A program made the position numbers and the translations under genes. Positions 45,863-56,009 of a DNA stretch of 64,000 bases are shown piece by piece. The stretch is from Rhynchospora pubera (lineage: Eukaryota; Streptophyta; Magnoliopsida; Poales; Cyperaceae): NCBI GenBank assembly GCA_028095005.1, contig CM051463.1:5378295-5442294 (forward strand), in the 5' to 3' direction. The stretch's first letter is position 1; each line of letters begins with the position of its first letter. The notes under the pieces were generated by a model. The model was not told the DNA's origin. It saw only the letters and a list, made by a program, of their open reading frames with translations, and did no database searches.

Positions 45863-46061
45863 TTATGTCAATGCTATTGAAAAACCGATGCTAGTGCATC
45901 ATTAGCATCGAAGGCAGCTGCATCGGGTAGCAGCGGATGCGGTAGGTCTGTAGCATCAAGAAACGGATGCAACTGACCTTCAATGGCATCAGAGTGAGTA
46001 ATGCAATTGTGCGAGTCTCCTGTAGTGATTCCTTTTCCTTGATACACATTATCCACCCCTA

Positions 46062-46606
46062 CCTTTGATCAGTATGATACAAATTAGAACATATTGATTG
46101 CGTAAATCACACATCTTTTAAAATGCTCAAAACATAAATAGGAATATAAAGATTATATAATTGTTGAGAGTATATCAGTGCATCACTCATCAAGGTTATA
46201 TAATTGTGGTGACAATTATCTAGTAACAGAACAGGTTAGACGACCTTGTTGAGTATATCGGCGAGCTCATCACTCATCAAGATTATATAATTGTGACCCA
46301 ATTACTCTCAGAAATTTTTTTTTTATTATTATTATGGAAGCTCAGCTGTTTCTGTTATTGTCCAGGACAATATGCCTGTTTGATCCAGACTCAGACTGGA
46401 TTTACTTGCAAAATTAAAAAAATACTAATAAATGAGATTTATTGTTTTATTCAGCCTTCTCTAAAAAACTCCATAATTGCTCTACTCTGTTAGCAAATTA
46501 AAAATTACATCAAGTAAAGATTCCAAAATTAGTTAGCCTAATTTGCACCAATTTAAATAATTAAATTGAATAAACCGAGCTTCAAAGGGGATTACAGGCA
46601 TAGCAG
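46062..46606. repeat. Continuation of the duplicated block (partner 51003-51340)
   Basis: Shared with 51.0-51.3 kb: ATTAGACGACCTTGTTGAGTATATC-type text in pieces such as GACGACCTTGTTGAGTATAT, CATCAAGATTATATAATTG and CCCAATTACTCT. In this copy the piece with CATCAAG-TTATATAATTG occurs twice (near 46188 and 46277), a small internal duplication. Confidence 0.85.
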
Positions 46607-46670
46607 AGTTCGAACCCTCCCCCCATGCATGGTAGTAAACCAAAATGGGGATCTTCTTGGATTAATTCTG
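46607..46670 (-). pseudogene. Relic of a CXE4-like carboxylesterase
   Basis: The plus strand reads CATGGTAGTAAACCAAAATG then GGGATCTTCTT, identical to the part of the 51.56-52.72-kb gene that encodes ILVYYHGG (oxyanion hole). Flanking coding sequence is gone. Its place after the duplicated upstream DNA shows that the duplicated block once included part of the larger esterase gene. Confidence 0.85.
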
Positions 46671-46998
46671 GACATCATATTTACTTCTTAAATAAACTGA
46701 GCTTCAAGTGTGTCCCGTCATTGGGGGTTTTGCCATTATTATAAAACTTTTATGGTGACAATCCAAACTGCATACATTATTATTTTTATTTTTTTATTTT
46801 ATTTTATTTATTTATTTTTTTTTCATCATCAAACTGCATACATGATTTGTGCCAGGTAAAGTTAACGAAGAAAACATCACATAAGAGCTTTCAAGTCTTT
46901 AATTTTATAGATAGACAGAACCACAACAATGACTAAATGATTTTGAATATTAGAGTATTCTTTGTGCCATATTAATATCTAGTTATCTACAAAGTATT

Positions 46999-48648
46999 CT
47001 TTGCAACTCAATTCTCTTTCTTTGACTCCACACTTCTCTCCATTAAATGAGGCTTTTAGAGAAATTTTTCCACTTTTTTCTGTGGCAGTCAGAATTGATC
47101 CCAACTCCCAAGAATGGTAAGTCTGTACTTTTCTGGCACCAAAATTGGGGTTTGGGTATTTTGAAATTTGCATACACTGATTTGTTTTCCTATGCAATAG
47201 ACACTCATATTCATAGGTTTAAATAGCGGCCGTAGCGGCCGCAATAGCGGCGCTATAGCGGTGCTATTTGGTTCACCGCTACAACGCTACAGATTTAGCG
47301 GCCTGTCCGATAGCGCGACTTATAGCGGAAAATAGCGGGGTATAGCGGTGAAAAAGCGAAAAATAGCGGGTGATATAGCGGTGAAATAGCGGAAATAGCG
47401 GTGCAGTTTATAATTTGTTGATATAGCAGTAGTATTTTGGACATAACTTTCGCATACGAACTCCGATTGATATGATTCAAAGTTCTATAGAAAGTTTACA
47501 AAACTGGCCATAATTTTTATGTTTTGAACATTTTCAAATTCTTAAAATTTAATGGTCAAATATGCATAGAAAATAAATATAATTTTAATTAACGTTTATT
47601 AGTTGCTTGAAATTATTTTAATTTTTTATTTTAGACTAAACTAGACCTTCAAAATACACTTGTGTGTGCAAATCCGCTATGGTCCGATAGCGGCCGCTAA
47701 ATACCCGCTATCCGCTATCCGCTATGATATTAGCATGTCCGCTACGAGTCCGCTATCCGCTATTTAAACCTTTGCTCATATTTCTCTGGTTGATTTCATG
47801 CAATGTTGGCATTCCAATATTGCACTGTTTAGAGACTTGCTCTACAGTTCTTCCTCAGGCCAACAACAATTTCATCACTTTTCTGAACGTGTTGCTGGTG
47901 TTTATTTACAAGTTTTTGGCCCTTCTGATGAGTTCTACTGGAAATTAAACTCCAATGGATACTTCTCTGTCAATTCATTCTATAAGCTGCATAAGGCCTA
48001 TCCTAGAGTTGATTCTCAAATTGCTTCAATGTGGTCATTAAAAATTCCTTCGAGAATGATTGTTTTTCTATAGAAGTTGGCTCACAATAGATTGCCTGCA
48101 CTGGATAATCTCAGGAAAAGGGGATGGCAACTTCCAAACAGGTGTTACCTATGTAAACAGCAAGAAGAAACAGCTCACCATCTCTTTAATAATTGTTCTT
48201 TCTTTCTTCAGTCTATGCATATGGCAAGAACATTGTCCAGTGCCTTGGCTACAATTCAACTTTCTGAATATGTCCCTTTCCTAGTGGATGCATCGAACAA
48301 CATGAAGCAGAGAGAATTATTGGCCATACTTTCTTTTGTGGTATGGAGAGAAAGGTGCATAAGAATATTCAGAGGCTCAGAATCACAGACGCATAACATG
48401 GTTTCTCAAACTATTATGGAGTGGAATGCTTTTCATAGGCACAACTAATTACCCTGCTGAGGATGCTCTTTTCTCAATTTTTTTTCCATTTTTGGCTTGT
48501 AGAAGTAGATTCTTTTGACAAATTCACTTCGTTATTTGATTTTTTTTTTTGCATTTTTTTATTACTAATTTAGCCACTGGCTAAATATGTATCTTTAAAT
48601 TTCAATGGAAAAGATGAGGGCTTGACCCTCATTTTTGTTTCAAAAAAA
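46999..48648 (+). mobile_element. 5'-truncated LINE with reverse-transcriptase zinc-binding region
   Basis: It ends in TTGACCCTCATTTTTGTTTC and poly-A (48642-48648). AAAGTATT flanks it (46991-46998 and 48646-48653). Coding remnant on +: GKSVLFWHQNWGLGIL and FAYTDLFSYAIDTHI upstream of the nested MITE, and 47790-48448 downstream with YWKLNSNGYFSVNSFY, SLKIPSRMIVFL, a stop, then LAHNRLPALDNLRKRGW and the zinc-binding CYLCKQQEETAHHLFNNC. This is the C-terminal part of a plant L1-type ORF2. Frames are broken. The matching position beside carboxylesterase copy A lacks the LINE. Confidence 0.87.
47213..47774. mobile_element. Mutator-like MITE nested in the LINE, 562 bp
   Basis: A 9-bp target repeat CTCATATTC/CTCATATTT (47204-47212 and 47775-47783, one mismatch) flanks inverted ends sharing AGGTTTAAATAGCGG. 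The inside is packed with AGCGG/CCGCTA motifs. Joining the flanks restores the LINE reading through D-T-H-I-S-L-V-D, which confirms the boundaries. Confidence 0.9.
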
Positions 48649-48904
48649 GTATTATTATGTATATTGCTAACAGTGCGATTGATTTATTAGTATGATGACA
48701 ATCTTCTAATCTGATTGCGCGACAAATTCCAAAAAAACATACAGTTCCAACTCGAAAGTACCGCAAGTGTGCATACAGTTTCAATAGTGATTTTAGATTA
48801 TGCATGCCACAAATTAAATAGAATTTTTGGTTGCTAAACATATATAATTTGATAGGTTTTCCAAAATAAAAGCATACATATTTTCTTAAACAGAAACTTT
48901 CTAA

Positions 48905-49828
48905 TCACATCTTGTTCACAAAATCAGCAATGATCTTATCTTGCTCTTCAGACAGCTCAGACTTCGGTTCGAAAACATAGAAACCATGCCCCTTGCCCGG
49001 AGCCTCCCAATATTTCACCTCCCCTTTCCATTCACTCTCCTTCAACTTCTCACAATACGCCCGACCCCTATCCCTTAAAGTGTCGGCACCTCCAACCAAG
49101 ATTAGAACCCGCTTGCACCCAAGGGTGGCAAGTGGTGGTGCATCCGCTGCTAACGGGTTGATCCATGGATCATCCAAACCAATTGTTGTTGGACACACTA
49201 TCTTCCATAGCTGTACCAGCTTGTCTGCCAGTGCTGGATTGAATTCATCTGATTCGACCTTTTCTGAAGAAAGGAAGTATGGATGAATCAGAACTGCACC
49301 ACAAAGTTTGGACCCACCATACATTGCCACATGATGTGCAATATTAGCACCGGAACTCTCGCCACTAGTGTATACATGAGTGAAATCTCCATGGTCCGTT
49401 AGCCATGGCTCGGGCCCATCGTTTTTATGAGAGAGAACCCAATCCAGTGCAGCATATGAATCCTCATATGCAGCTGGAAGATAATTCTCTGGAGCAAGCC
49501 GGTAGTTGACTGAAACAGCAACGACATTAGCTCGAGCGACTAATGAGGTGATGTAGTTGTGTGCAAGTGGATCAAATGAGGAGCCCATGCAGAACGCACC
49601 ACCATGAAAGTGGACAAGTATCGGGAGCTTCTTATCGGAGTCTAGTTTTGGCATGTAAAGGCGTGCAGTTACACCAGGCACAACATTAGCATCTTTGGAG
49701 GAGACACCAGTAACTGGGTCAGATGATGGTGGTACGAACTCCAAGCCATGGAAACGCTCGGCACGGCCACTCTTGTATATTCTGATATAACCCTCGCTAT
49801 CATAGATAATTTCATCATTGGAATCCAT
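48905..49828 (-). CDS. CXE: Plant carboxylesterase, CXE family (307 aa), tandem copy B
   Basis: Single-exon paralogue of 37552-38475 and exactly as long. Start chosen at the ATG at 49828 (MDSNDEIIYDSEGY) by comparison with copy A; the open frame continues 38 codons upstream but is not conserved. Oxyanion hole His75-Gly-Gly (VHFHGGAFC). The nucleophile elbow is GESSG (Ser158), where copy A has GESAG. Asp249 in GGADTLRDRG and His281 in GKGHGFY complete the triad. Differences from copy A are spread along the protein and no frame is broken, so both appear functional. Cytosolic esterase; substrate unknown. Upstream DNA matches that of copy A without the MITE and hAT/CACTA insertions, so this is the less disturbed copy. 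Confidence 0.94.
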   Translation of the reverse strand: MDSNDEIIYDSEGYIRIYKSGRAERFHGLEFVPPSSDPVTGVSSKDANVVPGVTARLYMPKLDSDKKLPILVHFHGGAFCMGSSFDPLAHNYITSLVARANVVAVSVNYRLAPENYLPAAYEDSYAALDWVLSHKNDGPEPWLTDHGDFTHVYTSGESSGANIAHHVAMYGGSKLCGAVLIHPYFLSSEKVESDEFNPALADKLVQLWKIVCPTTIGLDDPWINPLAADAPPLATLGCKRVLILVGGADTLRDRGRAYCEKLKESEWKGEVKYWEAPGKGHGFYVFEPKSELSEEQDKIIADFVNKM

Positions 49829-50149
49829 TGTAATTGAGGGGAAAATATTAACAGTGAGATGGAGAGAGATGGAAGAAAGAAGAGGAGAGGAAAAGAGTCG
49901 TCTTTGAACCGGATCCGAAACTACCTCATTTAATAATTTCAATTTAGTAATTTACTTAAAGAGTTGACCAAACTGTTAGAATATTGTCATGTTAGGAGTC
50001 CCTGAATTCTCGTCATGAACGTGGGGTTTATAATTTTTGTAGTTAGGAATAAAAAATATAAACATGTCAAATCATTTATCTAGTGATCTTTTTGTGACTG
50101 TCACGATAAGCGTTATAATATCTTGCTAGGAAAATTCCCATCTCGTGTA

Positions 50150-51345
50150 AAGAAGAAACATTTTAGACTGGCAGTCTGGTACCAATAATTTTCTAGCAGC
50201 ATGCTAAGGGGAATTATTTTTGAAAAGATAAAAGACTGTTTAGTCTGCTTTCTTAATTTCCAGTTTTGGTATTATTTTTGAAAAAGTATCCATTATTATT
50301 ATTTTAAAGTCAAATTCAAATGATATCCATTCAAGCTCTCCTTATGCCTGATCGGCTAATCGACAACTCTAAACAGATTAGAAAGTACAACGTCATAATG
50401 TAGCATATGTGAAAGTTACATAATTTGCATTTGAGGCATGATATCACGAGTTCGTCCATCATGTCTCCCTCTGACCCTCTCCCATTCCATCAAAAGTTAT
50501 CAACGCAGATACCTTGGTTACAGAACTGGCATTGAAAATTCAGAGGTCACATAAAAAAATCAGCAAGGAATATACTTAGCTATGGTGACTGGTGAGAGGA
50601 AGTGTAAATCTTCATTTCTTTGATGTGGTGAGAGCAACCATTTACAAAAAAAATATATATATTAATAATAATAAATCTGTTAACTTTAGCTCAATATTTA
50701 TTTCTGTAAAACCATTCATTTCAGAGGTGTAAAGAGGTCCAACACATTTGTTGAGCAAGACTATTGTAAACTCTCAGGATCTTCCATCATTGTACTCAAC
50801 CTTACACAAAACAACTATTTTGTATATATTTATGTCGACAAAGGAAAGGATTGATTTAGTGCCCCACCTGCACAGTTAGGTAGATTGTCAAACAAAAGAC
50901 AATTTTTGTTAGAGACAATGTTATCTCAAGCACCAACAAGAAACCAGTAAACTGACCCCTGCAATGAACATATTATAACTAGTGAAAACTTTTCTAAAGA
51001 TATGTCTTTAATCAGTATGATATAAACTAGAACATATTGATTGCATAAATCACACCTCTCATGAAATTCTCAGTAAAATTGTCTCTAGTAACAGAACTGA
51101 TTAGACGACCTTGTTGAGTATATCAGCGCATCATTACTCATCAAGATTATATAATTGTCTCCCAATTACTCTGAGAAACTTTATTTGATTAGGAAAGCTC
51201 AACATTCTGCTATTGTCTAGGACAAATATGCTTGTTTAATCCAACTGGTTCAGTACAGTTTCTCATCAGACCTTGCATGAGCAATTCATTTTACTTGGCT
51301 AGCTAAACAAACTTTATCACCTTACCACATAACAAATCCAATAAA
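50150..51345. repeat. Upstream part of the duplicated block, uninterrupted copy
   Basis: Collinear with 38990-39787 followed directly by 46062 onward. It therefore shows the ancestral site before the hAT insertion. An AT run lies near 50655. No gene is seen here. Confidence 0.88.
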
Positions 51346-51562
51346 AAAGATTCTGTGAGGAGCATCATGGAAAATGGTCATTTTAACTATTATTTTCAAT
51401 GCAAATTGTACATAATATCCAGCTATTAAGCATTAAATTTCAAATTTAAAATAACCAGAACAATTAACAAATTAATTAAGCATAGCAAACAAACACAAAA
51501 AAAAAAAAATTAAGCCGATCTACCTCCAGTAGAAGCACCAAAACTCCACAATCATATATGAA

Positions 51563-52717
51563 CTAATAATTGAGAAAAGCACTGATGGCACGATCTTGCG
51601 CAACTGCCTCCTCACTGGTTGGGAAAAGCAAATGGAAGGTGTGCCCTACACCGGGTGCTTCCCTGAGCTCCAATTCTCCATTCCACCCACTCTCCTTCAA
51701 TTTGTTGTAATACAACTTGCCCCGATCTCTCAGCGTGTCCTTCCCGGCAACACAAACCAAAACCCGACTACTGGCTAATCCATCCAACTTTGGTGCACCA
51801 GCAACAAATGGGTTGATGAATGGATCGTCAATGCCGGTTGTTGTCGGGTTAACAACCTTCCAAAGACTCGCCAAACTCTCGCTAGCTGCCGGATCTATAC
51901 TATCAGACTCCACCTTGTTACTCCCCAAGAAGTAGGGATGGATCATGGCCAATCCATTGATCTTCACTGGTTTCCCAAGACCACTCGACCCTACTTTCAT
52001 TGCTATGTGGTGTGCAATATTGGCACCAGCACTCTCTCCACCCAAATAGAGCCGGTCAAAATCAGCATGCTTATTGATCCACGGCTCCTGACCGGCACCG
52101 TCAGCATGAGAAACAACCCAATCAAGCGCCAACCAGGAATCCTCATACTGTGCCGGCACGGGATGCTCCGGCGCCAGCCTATACTCGACCGAAACAACCA
52201 ACACATTTGACAATGCAACAAACCCATTAAAGTAATTATGAAAAGTTGGGTTATAAGCCGAACCGAGACAGAACCCACCACCATGGTAGTAAACCAAAAT
52301 GGGGATCTTCTTTGATTCATCACTCAATTTGGGAAGATAAAGCCGGGCACCAACTCCAATCCTGGAATCAATGACAACATCCTTGGAGGTGACACCAGTA
52401 GTAGGGTCGGTGGAAGCCGGGGTGAACTCGGAGCCGAAGTAGCGCTCGACAAGGCCGCTCTTGTAAATGCGGATGCAAGGAAGGGATTCATAGACAAGCT
52501 CTTCATTGGCCTTGGCAGGTGGAATGACAGGAAGAGCCATGGCAGAGGAGTTGGAGGGGGTAGTGTTGGAATCAGAGTCTAAAGAGGAGGAAGCCATGGG
52601 AGGAGGAGGAGAAGAAAAGAGAGAAGTTGTCCAAAACCAGAGGAAGAAGAGGAGAAGAGGGAGGAGGATGACAAGGCGGGGACGACGGAGGAGAGGTTGG
52701 ATTTGGTTTTGGGGCAT
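51563..52717 (-). CDS. CXE: Carboxylesterase with an N-terminal membrane anchor (384 aa)
   Basis: Single exon. Residues 1-36 hold RRPRLVILLPLLLFFLWFW, a basic-flanked hydrophobic segment that should act as a signal anchor or signal peptide. A Ser/Asn/Pro-rich linker follows to about residue 72, then a complete CXE domain (ELVYESLPCIRIYKSG onward). Oxyanion hole His145-Gly-Gly (VYYHGGGFC), Ser229 in GGESAGAN, Asp327 in AGKDTLRDRG, His359 in GVGHTFHLL. Most plant CXEs are 310-340 residues and soluble, so the extra N-terminus suggests a luminal or membrane-bound enzyme. An alternative start at Met41 (52597) would give a soluble protein; the first ATG is favoured because the hydrophobic stretch is well formed. 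It is the parent of the relic at 46.6 kb. Confidence 0.92.
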   Translation of the reverse strand: MPQNQIQPLLRRPRLVILLPLLLFFLWFWTTSLFSSPPPPMASSSLDSDSNTTPSNSSAMALPVIPPAKANEELVYESLPCIRIYKSGLVERYFGSEFTPASTDPTTGVTSKDVVIDSRIGVGARLYLPKLSDESKKIPILVYYHGGGFCLGSAYNPTFHNYFNGFVALSNVLVVSVEYRLAPEHPVPAQYEDSWLALDWVVSHADGAGQEPWINKHADFDRLYLGGESAGANIAHHIAMKVGSSGLGKPVKINGLAMIHPYFLGSNKVESDSIDPAASESLASLWKVVNPTTTGIDDPFINPFVAGAPKLDGLASSRVLVCVAGKDTLRDRGKLYYNKLKESGWNGELELREAPGVGHTFHLLFPTSEEAVAQDRAISAFLNY

Positions 52718-52799
52718 TTAGACTTTTGGATTTTGGGGTTTGATGAAGAATTATTAGAGGCAGTTGAATTGAAAATAGATCTGCACAAAGCACAATAAA

Positions 52800-54677
52800 C
52801 TAGAGTTGGGTTGAATTTTCTCTCTTGTTGTCTTGGTCTCTCTGTTGTTTCTCTCGTTATTGTCTGGCTTCTTTTTTATTTTAATTTTTTTAATGGTTGT
52901 GTTGGGAGTGTGATTGAGATTATGTTAGAATGCACGAGGAAGTTGGTGGTGGTGGGGTTGCTTAGTGTTAAAATGATGTTGAGTGGTACTGTGATGGATG
53001 GTGAATTGTTGAGACATTGAGTGGAAGGTGAGAAGACAACATCATTGGATTTTAAAAGGGTAACAGACTTGTCAGATGATTATGCTTATTATAGTACTTG
53101 CTCTTTTTATCTATCTAAAATTCTAAAAATTAACAACAGAAGTATAAGAATTGGGTAATTTATGACTATGCTGTTATTTACTTTATAGGATTTTTTCCCT
53201 AACTAACTAATATAAATTCTAAAGTAATAAATTAGGTTGATTGTTTGGCGTGAATTAGATAAAGTTCATCTTTGATTATTTTTTTTTAATTCATCGAACA
53301 CGTTTATTGTAAATTAATCAGTCTAAATCAATCGAATATATTTATTTTAAATCAAACAGTTCAGATCCAAACAACAGAAAATAATTATATTCATAATTAA
53401 AAGCTATTGAATGTCAACTATACTCATATTTTTATGATCTAATTATGAATATTGGGAAATTATACAAGAACAAGCATCAAAGCCATTGCATGTACATATG
53501 TGAATACATGTACTTATTTATTAGATCATAAAAATCAGCAATTTTATTAAAGAAATGGAGTAGGTGGTGGTTTTTTTTTTTTTTTTTTGATGTGTTGTGT
53601 ATACTTTACGTTCTTTAGATCTTTGACTGTCGCACAAACATATTTTTTATTAATTTACTGGCTGTTTAATCCTAGGGTCCTCATTAAGTCGTGTTTGGAT
53701 AGAAGGTTGAATAAGAAATTTCGGAATGCGTGTTTATCTAATTTTTTTTGTATATCATGGTTTTGTTAGAATATGAGTAAGGGTCAAAATTTCTTATTCC
53801 GTGATTGTTTGAATTGCACAAAAATAAGGGATTTGAAACTTGTTCTTGTCAGGATTTTTTTTTTTTAATTTCCTCTTTTCATTTTTTCTACGGGCCCTTG
53901 ATCAAATTGTCAGCTAGAGAGTTCTTATCTAACTTCGTGGAATAATGTTCTTTCCTAAATCATTAGCACTGTTTGATTATTTTTCTATTTGCACTACGGT
54001 GTCAAGTTTTAAAAGATAGGTAAGAATCTGGCAATTTATCATTTTCGAATATTTTATTTTAAATTAATTTAAGTTTTAATAAAATATTAATAGACATATT
54101 GTGTGTCTTATAAACTAGTTTTGCATTAGTACTACATAATTTAATATCATTTGATATTCAATCGTAAAGCCACTAAATCTGGATTTGTAAATTTTGAGTG
54201 TTTTATCAAAATAGTATAACTCAATTAAAATAGTTATCATTTTTGACGTGAGTTATATTAATATACAATATAAATCACATTTGAAATATTGAATTTCGTA
54301 AGAAATTCTTTTCAATGATAATTAAAAGTGTCAATTTATCATATTATTAACAATTTCCATCCTTAATAAGTATGCCTTTCTTGCTCCATCGGAACTTTTC
54401 TAATGGGCATGACAAATATACTAAATAATATTTATGACCATTGGCTTCTTGATTCACTTCATTAATTGTAAAAAAAATATTATTATATTACTCGTCCTTT
54501 ATTTATTTGAGTAATTGCTTTTAATTACGTTAAGTTACATGGTGCGTAGTTTCTAATAGTTCATTTACAGTTTGTTGATAAACAGCTTAAGCGTTAACAC
54601 GTAACAAGTTCAGAGTTGGCACTTTAAAGTAGTTAAGGTTTTGTACTTAATTAACAAGATAACTGTTGCTTAGTCCT
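52800..54677. other. Intergenic DNA upstream of the anchored esterase
   Basis: AT-rich. A truncated Tourist-like copy (GTCGTGTTTGGATAGAAGG, 53688 to about 53820) resembles the left half of the MITE at 54681. No gene recognised. Confidence 0.55.
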
Positions 54678-54680
54678 TTA

Positions 54681-54911
54681 GGGTGTGTTTGGATAGGCCG
54701 GGAATAGAAAATAAGAATAAGAAATTTCGGTTTGCGTGTTTATTCTTATTCTTGCGCAAAACAAACGGTATAAGAATAAGGAATTTGGGCCCTTATTCCT
54801 ATACTAACAAAATCATGATATAAGAATAAGGAATAAAAATAAGCACGCAAACGGAAATTTCTTATTCCTATTCTCTATTCACGACTTATTCCGTTGCATC
54901 CAAACACACCC
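54681..54911. mobile_element. Tourist-like MITE
   Basis: Ends GGGTGTGTTTGGATAGG and ATCCAAACACACCC, flanked by the classic 3-bp repeat TTA (54678-54680 and 54912-54914). The inside is rich in AATAAGAATAAG and its complement. Confidence 0.9.
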
Positions 54912-54995
54912 TTAGTAGCAAGTAAGCAACCACAAATTATCTTTAGTTTTTCTTACGAGCCATACAAATATGTAGGTTTTGTAGGTAAATATAAA

Positions 54996-55204
54996 GGGTG
55001 TGTTTGGAACTTGCACGAACAAGGGACGAACAAGGCAGCCACGAACAGCGTCTAGTTCGCGTCTAGTTCGTAAAAATCGGGGGTTTAGGAACAAGGGAGA
55101 AGTTCACGAACTACGACTGTTCGTGGGTTGTTTGGTTCGTGCGAACAGTGCTAGTTCGCGAACTAGCTGTTCGTCCCTTGTTCGCGCCTCTTCCAAACAC
55201 ACCC
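54996..55204. mobile_element. Tourist-like MITE in copy 1
   Basis: Ends GGGTGTGTTTGGAACTTG and TTCCAAACACACCC, flanked by AAA. The empty site ATAAAAATTG is present in copy 2. The inside repeats GTTCGTG/CACGAAC and CTAGTTCGCG. Confidence 0.88.
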
Positions 55205-55312
55205 AAAAATTGTAAAGAAGATGTGATGCAAGTAAGCAACCACAAATTATCTTTAGTTTTTCTTACGAGCCATACAAATATGTAGGTTTTGTAGGTAAAT
55301 ATAAAAATTGTA

Positions 55313-55480
55313 GGGGCTGTTTGGATTGATGGGGAATTTTGGAGAATTTCATCTTCCTACCATAAATTTATTATAAACAATCCAAACTCTTCACAAAGTT
55401 ACACACTTTCCAATAAATTTATTCCTAAAAATTGCAATTTCCCCAAATTCCCCAAATTCCTAAGCGATCCAAACGGCTCC
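55313..55480. mobile_element. Tourist-like MITE in copy 2
   Basis: Ends GGGGCTGTTTGGATTG and GATCCAAACGGCTCC, flanked by GTA. The empty site TTGTAAAG is present in copy 1. It is closely similar to the MITE at 6-173. Confidence 0.88.
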
Positions 55481-55719
55481 GTAAAGAAGATGTGATGTCA
55501 CATGGCCCATGGCTTATCTCATCTCTCGGAGATTTTTAGGATCTTTGAAGATTCATTGAGTTGACAAAATGACAAGCAATAAGCCGACGGGCATTTATTG
55601 ATTTATACTCTAAAAAAAAATTACCAGAAGTAAATCACGGAAAAAAAGGAAAGAGAAAAATAAAGAAAATTATGCTCACTTTGCTCACGTGCAACGACTT
55701 TGTTCTTTCTGAGCCTATA

Positions 55720-56005
55720 CTCCGTTTGGATAGGTGTGGAAAGAAAGGTGCGTTTGGATCGTTGGAAAAAAGAAGAAGAAGAAGAAGAAAAAAAATTATA
55801 AACAATTTAAATTCTTCACAAAGTTACACGCTTCCCAATATTTCTTTCCTTCTTCTCTTTTTCCCACATCTATTCAAACGGAGCCGAAGGGAAGAAGTGA
55901 GAAGAAGTATTGAGAAACGTGTAATTTTGTGAAGAGTTTGGATTGTTTATAATTTTTTTTCCCTTCTTTCTTCTTTCTACTTCTTCTCAACGCATCCAAA
56001 CGGAG
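55720..56005. mobile_element. Two abutting or nested Tourist-like MITE copies
   Basis: CCGTTTGGATAGGTGTGG at 55722, GGTGCGTTTGGATCGTTGG at 55747, ATTCAAACGGAGCC near 55872 and GCATCCAAACGGAGGCC near 55992 give four half-ends. The shared centre block (CTTCACAAAGTTACACG and its complement) appears once in each orientation. Confidence 0.65.
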
Positions 56006-56009
56006 GCCC

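Larger units (their letters stand above)
40170..46027 (+). mobile_element. Gene-capturing non-autonomous CACTA, 5.9 kb
   Basis: It starts CACTACAGGAAAGTG and ends GAGTCTCCTGTAGTG (shared inverted end CACTACAGGA), with the 3-bp target repeat ATT (40167-40169 and 46028-46030). Subterminal GCATC/GATGC motifs are dense at 40190-40420 and 45690-46000. No transposase is present. The inside carries host gene fragments in + orientation, including nucleostemin-like exons (43115-43698) and an exon-like block at 42451-42590. Its ends differ from those of the CACTA at 2.86-13.74 kb, so it belongs to another family. Confidence 0.93.
39788..46061. mobile_element. hAT element split by a nested CACTA
   Basis: An 8-bp target repeat CCTTTGAT (39780-39787 and 46062-46069) flanks ends TAGGGGTGGGC and CCACCCCTA. 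Without the nested CACTA the hAT is about 410 bp. It contains a near-perfect tandem duplication of about 125 bp (from GATTAACAGAATGCATTTCG near 39895, repeated near 40022) and is rich in TTTCGT/ACGGAACG motifs. The empty site is seen at about 51000-51012 in the paralogous block. Confidence 0.92.
54918..55500. repeat. Tandem duplication in which each copy received a different MITE
   Basis: The unit beginning GCAAGTAAGCAACCACAAAT occurs at 54918 and again at 55228. Its other end, GTAAAGAAGATGTGATG, occurs near 55212 and 55481. Copy 1 holds a MITE at 54996-55204 and copy 2 a MITE at 55313-55480. Each copy shows the empty site of the other's insertion. Confidence 0.9.

Noticed and set aside
48993..49286. 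Open frames antisense to the carboxylesterases (also 31186-31518, 37727-38077, 51717-52210)
   Set aside because: They are shadows of the real genes on the other strand with no recognisable product.
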